From: Nymphaea colorata
Taxonomy: Eukaryota > Streptophyta > Magnoliopsida > Nymphaeales > Nymphaeaceae
Reading direction: 5' to 3'
DNA length: 64,000 nt
Assembly: GCF_008831285.2 (NCBI RefSeq)
Contig: NC_045145.1
Span: 3,574,723 to 3,638,722 of the forward strand
Under the pieces are notes generated by a model. The model saw only the letters and a program-made list of their open reading frames with translations, was not told where the DNA came from and ran no database searches. The translations under genes were made by a program, and so were the position numbers. This document shows, piece by piece, positions 1 through 12,227 of the stretch. The stretch's first letter is position 1. Each line of letters begins with the position of its first letter.

Positions 1-757
1 TTGGCAAACAACATTGTCAACCGGCTGGCCGAACGATCTCATTTTCTCATAAAACAGAGTTGAAAAAGAAGAGGAATGATGGGGAAATGCTAAGCAAGCA
101 AGTCAGAGAACCTAGGGTCTTAGCATGGTCTCCAATTTGTTGATCATCTCGTGGCCATTAATAAGTATTTCATATGGTTTATGCACAACCCAAAATTTCT
201 TAACATTTTCCGGCACAGTTCTGTAAAATCAAGCAAAAACAAGTAACTGGAACAATAATGATGGACACTTACCTCCATCCATTTCCAAGATCCATTGCAT
301 CTCCAAGGGCTGAACAATGACTTTCTTCTTTGTATCTTCTTCTCTTCTCACATTTTATCTCATCTTCTTTACACTCTTTTTGTATGCTCACGTGCCTTAT
401 GATAAAGAAGAAGCGATCCCCAAGCTGGTTGACACAACAGGATTGAGTGGAGGTTGGTAGATAAGCTTGGGCATGGGCAGGCCGGACTTGATAAGGAGCC
501 GGACTCTGACAGCCCAACACTTAAAACCTTAGTCTCATCCGGGCCCAATCCGATTAAATATATATAATAAAATACTATAATTATATACAAATCAATAAAA
601 ATATATATTAAAAAATTACTATCATGCCCACCCGGGCTTAATCGAGGTACCCAGTGTCCTTTTTTTTAGGTCAGAGTCAAGACCGTCGAGCACTCGGCCT
701 GAAACCCAGCCCTATACAAGGGGTCACCGACATTCAAATTGAACGGTGGCCTTGTAC
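1..757. other. Unassigned 5' edge; possible degenerate MITE
   Basis: I recognise no gene here. From about 470 to 720 a GC-rich stretch with GGGCCC-type words, then a very AT-rich core (about 550-620), then another GC-rich stretch resembles the internal organisation of the MITE that follows at 758. I could not find matching ends or a target-site duplication, so this is only a possible degenerate relative. Confidence 0.3.
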
Positions 758-1124
758 TAGACCTGGGCAACGGGCCGAGTGGGATCGGGCCGGCCCGATA
801 AAACCCGGCCCGGGTTGGCCCGTCGGGCCTGAACCCGGCCCGATAGACCGGATCCCAGCCTCGACCCAGCCCGTTTGGTAATAAAAAAATATTTTTTAAT
901 TATAAAATAAATTTTTAGTAATATAAAATATATTTTTACTAATAAAATACATATTATTAAATTTTTAAAAATTAAAAAAATTATTTTTTAATTTACAAAC
1001 GGGCCGGGCCGGGCCGACCCGGGCCGCACATCAGGCCCAGCCCACCGGGTCATTTTCTCGGCCCAAACCCGGACCCGACCGGGCCCAAGTACCGAGTACC
1101 TGACTGGCCCATTGCCCAGGTCTA
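758..1124. mobile_element. hAT-like MITE with 8-bp target duplication, copy 1
   Basis: The element begins TAGACCTGGGCAA and ends TTGCCCAGGTCTA, perfect 13-bp terminal inverted repeats. It is flanked on both sides by the same 8 bp, CCTTGTAC (750-757 and 1125-1132). An 8-bp duplication is the signature of hAT-superfamily transposition. Inside, two GC-rich arms full of GGCCCGG words flank an AT-rich core (about 885-1000), so the strand can fold back on itself. No transposase is encoded, so it is a non-autonomous element. Relatives sit at 12002 and 43264. Confidence 0.88.
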
Positions 1125-2890
1125 CCTTGTACCCCAAAAGAATTGAGATTGAGTGGAGATTTCAGCTTTTTTTATAGTAAAAAGGAAATGGGAGGGTTAA
1201 TAACTTTAACCACTCCTCTCCTCATGTGTGTCTGGATCCTGCCTATCATAGGTGGACCCAAGATCCAAAAACCCAACACAATTTATATTAATTCAAGGGT
1301 TGATTCTCCATGTACAAAATATATCTATCCATCTATATATATATATGAAGCCAAAGTTGTTCATGGCTAGTTGCAAGTGGAGAGCCATCAATCTATCTCA
1401 AACAAAAGAGCAGGTCGCTACAATTGAAAGAAATCCCCACGTATATTGCTTCCTAGTGTTCTGATTCGGCAGACGAAAATGACATGTATCGACTAACAAC
1501 TTTCATTCACAAATAAATCTTTGAAACATTTACAAAAAGCACCTCATTTTTAATGAAAAAAAATTCATTTGACCGCTTATTTTGTTTGAGATTTAGTCTA
1601 ATTCAAATTGTAAAATGCAGAGTGTCGAAAAAATGTGTGTTTCCGTGAAAAAACATTGGATGATAGCAACTAGACATCGCAAAATGCATTCACGTTTCAT
1701 AAGATGAGCATTGTGCATGCATGGTGTTGTCTACTTCAAGGTATTTACGACAAAGACCACATCAAAAGCAGACAGACCCGTCTCCTCTGGATCAGAACTT
1801 TCTGGGGGAGTGTCCATATGATATCGTTTATGATTCCCAGCTTCTTGCAGAATAGATAGAGAGAGAGAGATGGAGGAGTTGAAATCCTCCAGCCATGTCC
1901 AGGGGAATCCACAAGCATCGTATATATATCAGTGATATAAAATGCGTTTTTCCAAAAAAACGCAAAAAATGTAATAAATTAAATGGCCATTTAAAACGAA
2001 AAAAACCACGTTTTTAAAAAAAATGGTTATCAATTTTTTTAATGGCAAACAGGTTTTCTATTTTTTATTTTTTATTTGTTGCAAATTTGCTTTATCTTCG
2101 CATTTTTTTCAAAAAAACGTGATAAATTAAACAACCATTTAAAAAATGCATTTTTTAACATAAAAAAAAATAAAAAAACACGTTTCTTTCATGTTTTTTC
2201 GTTTTTTTTCAGTTTTTTTAATGCCAAACAGTTTTTTTTTTTATTTGTTGCAAATTTTCTTACCTTTTGATGTTTGTGTCTTTAGTTTCTCATTTAATTT
2301 ACTTTTCTCTTATTTTTAGTTTTTTAAAATTTTTAAAAATTTACTGTTTCTCTCAAGTTTGCGGTATTATACTCAAGAAAAACATCACCGTTTAAAACTT
2401 TGAGTCGTTATTTGTGACTATGATGTGTGTATATAGTCCAAATGAGAAGAGAAATATTGTTGACATAGCAAAATGTGTCATAAAGGGGTGTATATGTATG
2501 GTTTTCAGGATTGTAACATGCATGAATAAGTTGGAAGTTTCAAATCTACCGGTCTCGTCGGGAAAAGATCGTTTAGATCTGATGCATGGTTTGGATTTTA
2601 TGAAGATCTAAAATCGACAGTTTCGGATTATTTGAATATCTTTTAAACTAGGGAGTCATAAAGTTCAATATACTAGGGAGTCACAAAGTTCAATTCATAC
2701 TTCCGGAATTTATTGGTGAAGAATTTTAAGGTAGAGCAGAGATCTTGACGAACCAGCTGGTTGGTCTGCTAAAAGTAGTGAAGTACTGTTGTATTTATTC
2801 ACTGTGTGTGTTCCTAAAGTTTTGCGTTCCCAAGTTCTCTGCTCTAAAATCATTCAATCAGGAGAAGCAAAACAATGCAAATAACAAGAT
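1125..2890. other. Intergenic, no gene seen; local repeats
   Basis: There are only short open frames without codon structure or splice signals. The stretch holds an AT-rich imperfect tandem repeat (1941-2262, listed separately) and a roughly 24-bp tandem duplication of the phrase CTAGGGAGTCA-AAAGTTCAAT at about 2649-2694. Confidence 0.5.
1941..2262. repeat. Imperfect tandem repeat, two units of about 160 bp, AT-rich
   Basis: Two successive units share the same order of words: an ACG-flanked A-run, AATAAATTAAA, CCATTTAAAA, CACGTTT, TTTTTTTAATG-CAAACAG and TTTATTTGTTGCAAATTT. The second unit starts near 2098. Runs of A and T near each end make both units partly self-complementary. There is no coding capacity. 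Confidence 0.6.
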
Positions 2891-4297
2891 TTGAAACATA
2901 TCAGTTTAATCTACAACGGAATACAGCAAACAAATCTTGGTCACGCATCCAATTTTGGTAAAAGCAAAGTACAGCAGTGCATTCTAGATCCCAATTATTG
3001 CCCGAGCACTGACTGCATACAAGAAACTCAGAAATGCTCACTCCAAAACTGTTGCTCAGGAACATGTTGTCCCATTTTGCCCCACATACATCAATTCTCA
3101 ATATAAATTCTTCAATTGCAACTAACAAAAAGCATGCCAAAAATAAGGATGTACAACTTCCATGAAATGAAGCAATACAGAGGTTATATTCATCACCAAA
3201 ATGGTTGAAAGGGAACATGATGTTAGCAAGAAATGTCTTGCTTCCACTAATCTCCTAAAGCTTGGCAAGGTTCACGGACAAAAACCCACCTGTTCTCCAA
3301 TGGGGCCACTCTACTTGACAAGCAGGATCCATTTTGTCTGTCTTGTTCTCCAATCCATTGTAGTATGAAATAATTTGGACTCTTGCGCATCTTCTATACA
3401 TTAAGCTGATCTTGACATTTAGAATTATAGCTGCTATCAGTGATCTTGGTCTCATATGTAGCTGATGTAGACCATCTCATGTTGGCAAACTGTGCAAGGG
3501 CTAATGTCTAGGCAATAACGAATGACAGATCGGTATCATCATAATAAGTCAATAAATTTCTGAATAAGTTTAAAGGACAGTAGTGTTTGTGCACTACCAA
3601 CATAATTGTAGAGGTTGAACGTGGACCTCATTAGCAAGTTGGCCACTTGAATATATGCTTTCCAGGGATTCTTGCTTTTCAGTATCCTCTGTTTGCTTGC
3701 AACTGGGAAAATGTCTGGAAAGGGAAGAAGGCCTGGACAAGCCAAGCCTTCTCTGGAACAAGATCAATGTCAGCATTATGAGATAGAAAGTTCTTCCATA
3801 CAATAGAAGAAAGGTAAAAGGTAGGTGAAAGCTTTGTGGTTATTTTTCCTGCATGTTTAAAATATGTGTTTGTAGGAGGAACATATGTTCCAAGAACATA
3901 AGATTTTCACCGAACACTACAGTTCTGGCATAGATGTTTTATTCTACCAATTAGAAGGCCACTCAAGATAATAAAGCTTTGAAGGACCAAATTCTGTCAC
4001 TAGAATTTATTTTCAGAATCTGCTTGTGCAGGAGTGGCCCACCCGAGAAGGAATTCATTACTCCAATCTAGCATCCTCTCTCCCTGCTCTTAACAGGAAC
4101 ACAGCTGTTTTCTGATTGAACTAGTTTTCGTCAAACCGATCGACACATGGTTGTATTTGTATGGCTGAGAACCTGAGACTATTCAAATAGCCTTAACGAG
4201 TAATGAATTCCTTCTAGACCCTGCCCTTGGTGTGCAACGGCACTTGTGCCTCTTACCATTGAAAGCATTCAGCCAGACTTGTAGTCAGAGGTATATA
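2891..4297. other. Unassigned DNA
   Basis: Short minus-strand open frames (for example 2901-3218 and 3255-3455) look more like transcribed untranslated sequence than protein. I see no domain motif and no convincing chain of splice sites. A real gene on the minus strand cannot be excluded without transcript data. Confidence 0.35.
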
Positions 4298-4460
4298 GGG
4301 GTCGTTTTGGTAACAGTTACACATTGTTACTGTCATAAATCTGACAAAAAATAATAAAATAGATTGGTGGATACTTGCAATAATGTTCTCTGAACTTGCC
4401 CCATTTTTGGAGGCAAGTTCATGGGACACTAGCAGACTGTTACTATTGCCAAACAGCCCC
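4298..4460. mobile_element. MITE of about 163 bp (GGGG-YYGTTT-GG ends)
   Basis: The left end reads GGGGTCGTTTTGGTAACAGT. The reverse complement of the right end reads GGGGCTGTTTGGCAATAGT, so these are imperfect terminal inverted repeats of about 20 bp. The triplet ATA flanks both sides. The size and ends resemble PIF/Harbinger-like or hAT-like MITEs; I cannot decide which. A near-identical-length relative is at 15582 and a weaker one at 42108. Confidence 0.6.
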
Positions 4461-5213
4461 ATAAGGCATGTAGTGTGCACATGTGTATAAAGGCATGCAA
4501 GAAGTGAGTTCCCCAGACTTATATTTTACTGGATATGGCTTATTGACAACATGAGTCATACACATTTGGATGATCTTGGTTTTTAAGTTTCATCTCTTCT
4601 CAACCTTGATGTCTGTTACTGAGGCGTGTCTATCTGACAGGAGATATCAATATATATGCCATGTTCTTAAATTTACATAGAATTTTATTACAATGAGAAA
4701 AAATTACTTACTACACTTTGCAGGAGGAAAACAAGTGCCTTTGATAAAAAAACAGGGAGAACCCACGTTCTTGTGACTAGGCACAGAAACCCCCGACATG
4801 CAGACAGCAACATACATAGGACCCAAGCGAGCCAGATACTTAGAATTTACATTCAAATTGTCTGCTTCTTCCCTCCTAAGGTCACTAGGAGTCCCAAACA
4901 AGATTAGTCGACGGCATGCCGGAAAAATGTAACCTTCATGTGGCAACCGGCAGGTCCACGTCCTCTTCGCTAAAGCCACTGATAGATCATCTGGCAACTT
5001 AAAGACAAGCCATATCTTTAATCACCTAAATTTCTTTAATAAGGATAATTATCCTGTCTTCATCCGTGAAAGGTAATACGTGATGCTCCTTAGTTTCTTC
5101 TCTTGCTGGTCCAAGGCAAAAAAAAAGAGAGAGAAAAAAAGAAGAAGAAATGCACCAGTGAGTCCTTGGAACCCACAGAAGTCCATGTCTCCTTAATTAC
5201 GCTAGGATCTGTG
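4461..5213 (-). other. Probable 3' UTR of the bHLH gene
   Basis: The sequence downstream of the bHLH stop codon has no further recognisable exon. On the minus strand an AATAAA polyadenylation-type hexamer lies near 4685-4690. The open frame at 4704-4997 has no recognised domain and is most simply untranslated sequence. Confidence 0.4.
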
Positions 5214-8200
5214 TCACATCAATGGATTCATATCCCTGTAGAATGAGGTGTGTGTTGGAGTACTGGTGTCTGTTGACGGCGGCTGCTGCTGCTGGTGCTG
5301 CTGCCATTGCTGGTAAAATTTTGCTACCCTGTTGTAGTAATCCATATGATTCAAGGACTGCACCAAACATATAATGAAGCATATGAGAAGTGCATAATAT
5401 TTTATATATTTAAGTGCACAGTGAATTTTCACTCTCTTCATTTCAAGTTCTTTTAGGAAAATTTTGATAGATTTTGCTCTTAATCTCATAAAACAGCTCT
5501 CATGTTCACGAGTTGATTATATGAGAACGAGGTCAGGCCTTCCTTCATGTCTACAGTATGGGTCATCCAATTATCACAGGGATGATCCCAATCCAGAATA
5601 TGAGCCGTAGAATAAGACGGTTAAGCAGAAAATTACACTTACCCGAGTTCACCAACTCAGACTGAACAGAAGGTTAAATTGTGTCAGAAAATGATGGTAA
5701 AGACTTCCAGAAAATAGTTCAAAGAATCAGACTCTTGTATGTGTTTGGACAGTTTACATAAACAAATTTCTTAGCTGTTTCTTACATCAACTGTAATGAG
5801 GGACCCAAAACAACTGACAATCTCCTAAGTAGCCGGCTTCGGTTCCAGTCGTTGAGAGGCCAGAAATTAAGACAACTACCAATATGTGGCCACAACCTAC
5901 AAACTCTTCAAGGCTTTCAATTTCATCAATATAAGACTAACCAAATAGATGTGATCTCCAATTCTTAAGACCAAGAAAATAACCTAAAAATCCTGTATAC
6001 GTATAATGGGATTCAGATATCATTTTGAGGTTCATTTTTTAGGTTGGGATCCATGTATATGGCCAGTTCTTCTAAAAATATGTAACTAAAAGGAAAAGCG
6101 ATCGACCACTGCGGTTGCGGTTGCTCACCTGAGCCAAGAGGGTGCCGTAAAGGTCACCGGGAAGAGGGCTCGAAATGGAAGACGATGAGTCCTGGCTCGC
6201 CCGTGCAGGGAGTTGGGAGGGCAGCAGGGGAGGGACGAATCCCGGTGGAGCCGCGTGGAGAAGAGGAGACGGCGGCACCGGCGCCATGCCCACGGAGCCC
6301 ATGGGCATGGCCGGTATGCCGAAGCCTCCCATACCCATGTGCCCCATGAGCGGCCCCATCGGCATCTGCTGAGCCATGGCCATGGCAGGCATCATCAGCT
6401 GGGGCGTCATGGCCCGCACACTCATCATCTGCACCTGTGCCTGCAGCTGCTTCAAGTACTCGATCACTTCGTCCAGCATCGATGCTTTGTCCGTCTGCAT
6501 GATGTCAACCATCACGAGTGTGAGGACTGATGATGCTTATGATACCGCAAATGAGATCGTCTTCGTAAATCTACAACTATTTTTAATATATGAATCCTTA
6601 TAAATAAATAAATAATCGACTTTGTAAGTTTTGATTAATACACTCAATACGTCTCTCATCACATCAATTTGAGAGAAAAATAGCTTGGCCATACTCAACA
6701 TAGATTGTTCATCCAGATAAGTTTTTTCAACCTATCATGCCAAAACAGTTAGGGATAAAGACCTTAACTACGAAAATGATGATGATAATGACAACATGAT
6801 ATTGTGATGACGTAACATCCCAAAAATGTAGTCGCATATAAAATTGTAACAAACAATGGTAACAATCTAAAAGGTTTATTTTTCATATATAAGATTAGTA
6901 ATAATGTTGAAGAACTTATAAAAGATAAGTGATTGGTTATCTGACACGTAATTTTTTCTAGTCCAAACAAAATCTACTAGGAGGTAGGTTGAGATCGACC
7001 CGTGACTTGAACCTGGTGTAGGAGTGGATCGAACTGGAGTTGATTAAGTAGACACCTGTTTTACCACCTTGTTATGTTTGTCACGTCATCTTAATTTGTG
7101 TTTATGGCGCAAATGATTATGATAGTGATTGCATGAAAATGATGTTGATCAACAGGCCAATGTCTAACTTACAAGTGCACTTGTATTTATGCTGATATTG
7201 ACTATCTAAATGGAGCCGCGGGTTAAAGAAGCAAGTGGAAAGCATCAAAGCTAACTATTGTAGTTAATGAATAATCTTTTCATCATCATCAATGCCATGC
7301 ATATGGTTCGCTCTTGGTAAAGGAAGGTATATCAAATGAATTACAAAAGAAATTGACGTTCTATTTGCTCATTTGTTTACCTTGTTGGAGTTTGGCACAA
7401 GTTTTTGTAGAGCTTTCATCTTTTGATTGATCCGATCTCGTCGTCTCTGCACCAACAAAAAAAAAGAAATCACCTTCTTTACTTCAGCGTACGTATATCT
7501 ATTTTATTTCACTAATTTTCTAAAGTTGTTTGCTTCTTTACACATATTTTTTGAATGAAAAGATTTGAACATCTTAATTGCTTCTTAGTCACTTGAAAAT
7601 CATGAAATATATGAACGAGAATAATAAAAAATATGTACTTTTCTAACCTATCATTCTCAACATTCAATGTGTCCAAAGCTATCAGCCCCACATCATCATC
7701 TATGTATAGTAAAGAGGTGGTGCCGTGGTCGGTAAATGTCATTTTTAACCATACACTCCTCTTATTTGGGTGTTGTCATACTAGCACTAATGCTCTGAAT
7801 CTCAGAATAACATTCCATTCAAAATACAGTTTTTTTCAGAACTTTTTCGACTTTTGTTAGAAAAAAAAAATTTACGGAAAAGTACACATGTATTTTTATA
7901 GTACAATTTTTAAAAGAGCTACAAGTGTCTTTTTATTAATATATTTTGAAAATCCATGGGTGCATGGCACTCATTTTTTTATGAAAATTGAACCCATGGC
8001 TGGCTTTATATTTGCAGCTAGCTGCTATAACAACTAAGCTAAATGCATTCAACAATATTAAAACTTTAAAATCACATTATACATCCTCTTTTCGTAAAAT
8101 TTTACAAAAAAAAATTGTGGAAAAATTTTCTTGCTGCTCCTATGTTTGAGGAGAATTTTTGTCATGAAAGCTGCTAAGCTTTGTTTTGTCATTATGAAAA

Positions 8201-9572
8201 TAAAAGCAGTATATGGAAAAAAAAGCCCACCCTTTCTAGTTCATTATGAACATCAGCCGAGCGGCTACGTTTGGTGGACATCGAGGTCATCTGATCTTTG
8301 TTGCATGTTCCCCCTTCCAGCCTTCTCTGGAATCACAAGTAGCCAAATTTGTAAATACCACATTTTATTGACCCAATATATTAAAAAAAACTATATTTGA
8401 ATTTATTTTAGTTTATTTTTGCTCATTCAGGCGGGCTAGTCTATGGTTCTATGATTCGTCTTTAGATGACTAAACTCACTTAGTGCATTTTGGGTTCGAA
8501 ATAACCAAAATTAAACTGACATAATCTGATTTTGATTAATTAATGGTGCCAAAATTCAGCAAGCTTTATAACAGTATAGAAACATTGGATGTGTGTTGAT
8601 CATAAACAAAGTTTCAGCCGTGCTTTTGGAAAAAAGAAAGACATCCGCAACAAAGGACACTTCAGACTGCTAAAGATTTTCCAATGGATGTGAAAAAAGC
8701 TTGATAATTGTCGAGGGCGCCGTTCCTCACCTTCTTTCCTCCCTGGCTGCTGACATCGTTCTCCTCTTTTACAGGTTTGGAGGAGAAATCGCCGTTCTCC
8801 ATCATCGTCTCCGGCGGATCCGGCGTTTCACCTGCCATGGTCCCGCTGGCCTTCTTTGGCACCCCGGACTCGCTGTAGTCGGTGACGTCTGCTCCTAGCC
8901 ACGTCCATTTTTCCTCCGCCATCAGCTCGTCGGCCGCATCCATTCCGCTGCTGGATCCGGCAAATGACATGTTTGGGGGATTATGGCAGGCAACAAATTC
9001 CGGGAGTTCAGTCTTGTTGCAACTCGGAGACTGACAGCAAGCCGCTTGGTTCACCACAGATTCAAGAGTTCCATTGTTCCCGGCCCAACTGAGCCTCGAT
9101 TCTGGCTTGGCTGTTGCGTTCCGGTTGAGGCTGCTCAGCTCATGCATGATCAGGCTGCCGTTCTCCCACGTCAATTCAGCTATTTCGGAAAATGAGCTGC
9201 GGGAAGGGAAAACAAAGATGCGTGAGTTACTTTTTCCGGTCACCGGAAAAACCATCTCACTCTATTCTCAAGCTCGCGGGTCCAATATAAACCAGCTTTC
9301 TAGCTCACCATGTATATCGGCTTCAAGAAAAGGATGTATAAGATGAAATTTGAACTCACCAATCAAAGAAATAGATCGACCAACTTAACTGGTGAGAAAT
9401 TTACCGAAACCATTTGAAAGATCAAATTTATGTGACGGGTAACAAGTTCTAGATTTCCAATGGCACAGAGACATTTTTTCAACACCATGACACTAAAAGA
9501 TGGTTGAGCTCGAGCTTGATGCACTCACCATGGATGAGCAGTGGGCTTGACTGTCGGAACGAGCTGGTTCAT
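5214..9572 (-). CDS. UNE10: bHLH transcription factor, UNE10/PIF7 clade
   Basis: Light-signalling bHLH factor, nuclear, expected to bind G-box/E-box DNA as a dimer. Six exons join in phase to 393 residues: 9572-9529, 9196-8731, 8326-8231, 7446-7381, 6494-6129 and 5357-5214. The phases (2,0,0,0,0) all agree with GT-AG junctions. The N-terminus carries the phytochrome-B-binding-type motif AELTWENGS (residues 21-29) and ESVVNQAA typical of this clade. The basic region KRSRSADVHN lies near residue 189. The 66-bp exon encodes RRRDRINQKMKALQKLVPNS, the loop and helix 1 region, with H, E and R contact residues present. Helix 2 starts TDKASMLDEVIEYLKQLQ. A Met/Gly/Pro-rich tail follows, and the last exon holds YNRVAKFYQQW, like the UNE10 C-terminus. 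The start codon in exon 1 opens MNQLVPTV. The length matches family members (about 370-400). A reverse AATAAA near 4685 may end the transcript. Oddity: the phyB-binding motif has Ser where Gln is usual. Confidence 0.93.
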
Positions 9573-9707
9573 GTTTCAGTAGCCTCCTATCCTCCTCCTC
9601 CTCCTTCTTCTTCTTCTTGATCTGCTTCTTCTTCTGAACAAATAAAGTTAAACGAACAAGATCCTGGTCATTTATATTACACCAATCAATCTGTGTGTGG
9701 TACTCCC

Positions 9708-9730
9708 CACACACACACACACACACACAC
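9708..9730. repeat. (CA)n microsatellite upstream of the bHLH gene
   Basis: A run of CA dinucleotides about 140 bp 5' of the bHLH start codon on its non-template side. It probably falls in the promoter or 5' UTR. A purine/pyrimidine-rich CTT/CTC tract (about 9590-9640) lies between it and the start. Confidence 0.9.
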
Positions 9731-11798
9731 TCATAGAGAGAGACAGAAAGGTCATCAAATCTGGCTGTTGTTTGTCTCCCACTTGCATGGAAGAAAGTGC
9801 ATCTTAAATGGCTCTGCATTTCAAGATTTAATCCTGGACGTCCAATCGGATGTTTTTTTGTGGCTTAGATGGGATCCCCATGAAGTAAACTGCAAAATAT
9901 TGAGTGGCCAATTTGAGTTGGATTGGACGGCTAGGATCAAGAGATTTGAGCACCGCCAAAGATCGTAGCGCAGGGAGCATGTCTTTGTCATGGCCCAGTG
10001 GATGAGGTTAGGCCCACGGAAAGAGCCTGATGGCCCAAATAAAGATTTTGCTGGTCCTGACCCATCCTTCTCTTGGTAGGCCCCGACCATTCAAGGCATC
10101 CCACATGTTTCCAAGTATATGGGTGTTCTATCCCTTGAGGGCATTTTTGATGGGGACCTAGCCCACTTGAACTCGGGTTGACTCATCCAAAGCCCCGGAT
10201 GTTGAGTAGAGATGTCAATAGATTGGATTCAATCACATATACCCTTAATAGTGTCTTCATTTTCGGATATTTGAATTTGGATCAGAATATGAACAAAGAA
10301 AAGTAATATCTGAACCAAAAGTTTGATTTCTCAATCCTAATCGGTTTTGATTCCGAGTTTTATATTCATATCTAAATCCGAATACAAATTTTAAACTGAA
10401 TCCGACTGATTTTAAAAAATGTAAGATCATTGGATATAGGATATTTATTTAAAACTAAATTTGATTGAATCTGAATCCGATCATATGTTTATGCAAATCT
10501 GAATCCGATCTGATTTCTTAATCGAATATTAAAATTTTTTCATACCCAGTTTTTTCTTAATGTTCAGGTTGGCTATCTCATTAAATTCAGATATACTGGC
10601 ATCCCTCATATTGAGTCATCATTAAATTCAGATATACTGGCATCCCTCATATTGAGTCATGTTCTAGAACAATGCAGTCTCATGTGGGTGCTATCCACTC
10701 ACCGATTTAAAACCATGTCGTATTAGAGAACGCTCATGCACCTAAACCAAATCAGAGATGTTCACGTCTCTCTTTTATAAATAGTGATGTAAATGGTTCA
10801 GATTCTGATAACCTAAACAAGTCAACTCATATTTGGTCTAAGTCCACATGAAAGAGAGAATAACTAAACTCCTCAAGAAATATTCTGACCATTCACATCC
10901 ATATTCATATAAACTGATAAACAACTATCATATCCTGGATCCATGGGATAACATTCTTCTTTTTTCAGTTTTTGGTCTTTGGAGCTTCTCAAATGTAAGT
11001 TTCTAATTGCCTTGTAAATTTCGATCCCTTCAATCAGAAGAGCGATTCATTAATCTAAGAGTATAATTTGCTCCATCTTGATCTTGCATGATAGGAAGCA
11101 ACAAGGTTGAGTCGGGTAGGAGAAAACCAAGTATGATTCAAATTCTTTCTGATGCTCTTTCTCTCATGCATCCTCCCAATTGGATACAGTAATTTGCGTG
11201 CATGTGGGTTTTTCGAAACCAGTCACAAAATATTATGAGGAATAAGGGTTGGATATGAACTTTGGCTCTCTGCATTCTGCATTCGATAAAATGAGACTAA
11301 TTTTATTTTAGAAGTCAATTTTCAAGTCTCCCTTTCTTTTGCAGTATAATAAACGATAGTTATGACTTGGAAAAGAATGGAGAGAGAGAAAGAGAGAGAG
11401 AGAGAATTTACTATCTTTGGCAAGGAAAAACCTTCAACTTATTTACATGTTTGTCATGATGAAAAGGAACATAAAGGCAATTTTGAAACAAATGAACAAA
11501 AAATTGTCAAAGTCATATTATAAATTTGTGGTGAATACGTGTCATTTGGAAACTGGTCCCGAACGAAGGCGACCAATTTTGGTCTTCGTGGGTACTGTGT
11601 GGGCAATTGCCTACACTGGGCAATAAAAACTATTTATTTTTATATAGACATTTTAGTTAGGGTAATTTTTCCATTTTTATATTGGTACCCTTTAAACATT
11701 TAGAATTTTATAACTGGTGCAATTTGACCAAAAATTCTTGTCTGCTCAAAGGGAAATCGCTGTCTCGGATCATTCGGATTAGTTAGTTCAAGTTCGGA
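9731..11798. other. Intergenic, no gene seen
   Basis: No protein domain, RNA gene or coherent exon chain was recognised. It contains a 41-bp tandem duplication (listed separately), a GA microsatellite near 11382-11405, and AT-rich stretches with repeated ATCCGA-type words (about 10200-10530) typical of old repetitive DNA. Confidence 0.5.
10580..10660. repeat. Exact 41-bp tandem duplication
   Basis: The 41-bp phrase beginning ATTAAATTCAGATATACTGG occurs twice head to tail, at 10580 and 10621, with no mismatch that I can see. It is a recent local duplication. Confidence 0.9.
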
Positions 11799-11884
11799 TC
11801 CATTGCAATAGAAAAGAGAAATGAATGATTATAATGTGGATCGGATGCGTCATGATCTTTCTTTAGTACCAGGCCCACCAAATA
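11799..11884 (+). repeat. Short duplicated segment (partner at 34698)
   Basis: About 86 bp starting TCCATTGCAATAGAAAAGAG is almost identical to 34698-34783, with a few substitutions, in the same orientation. It lies on the left of the truncated remorin duplicate exactly as its partner lies on the left of the full remorin. It may therefore mark the outer edge of one larger duplicated block. Confidence 0.8.
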
Positions 11885-12001
11885 CGTGGATCAAATCCAA
11901 GAAGGCCCCAAACATTGCAATTGTGGATCCATGTCACACCACCAAAAGCGAATCCTGTGTATAATAAGTCTCACGTTGGGGTCCGGATTCAATATTGTGG
12001 C

Positions 12002-12219
12002 TTAAGCCTGGGCAACGTGCCCAGGTACCCCGCCTGATGGGGCCCGATTATTTTTTTATTTTTTATTATTTTTATTTGTTAATGATATATATTTTATTAT
12101 TAAAAATATATTTTGTATTTAAAAAATATTTTTTATTTTAATCGGGCTGAACCCAAGCTCAGGTATTGGGTGTCGAGCCTAGACTCAGGTATCAGGCATC
12201 GGGCCAATGCCCAGGTCTA
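12002..12219. mobile_element. hAT-like MITE, copy 2 (218 bp)
   Basis: The ends TTAAGCCTGGGCAA and ATGCCCAGGTCTA are imperfect inverted repeats matching the element at 758. The flanks are the same 8 bp, ATTGTGGC, at 11994-12001 and 12220-12227. GC-rich arms surround an AT-rich core (about 12050-12140). It has no coding capacity. The element is shorter and more diverged than copy 1. Confidence 0.85.
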
Positions 12220-12227
12220 ATTGTGGC

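Noticed and set aside
4704-4997. 97-codon minus-strand frame 3' of the bHLH gene
   Set aside because: No domain, no homologous family recognised, and it lies where the bHLH 3' UTR is expected.
6175-6603. Three plus-strand frames of 65-105 codons
   Set aside because: They are mirror frames of bHLH exon 5, whose Met/Gly/Pro-rich composition keeps the opposite strand open.
8662-9255. bHLH exon 2 read as a complete protein starting at 9255
   Set aside because: The acceptor CCCGCAG at 9197 and the donor GTGAGG at 8730 restore the conserved exon chain; the extra ends are intron.
9493-9819. Long minus-strand frame over the bHLH 5' region
   Set aside because: It is out of frame with the bHLH start; the low-complexity Cys/Val and Lys/Glu runs come from the CA microsatellite and CTT tract.
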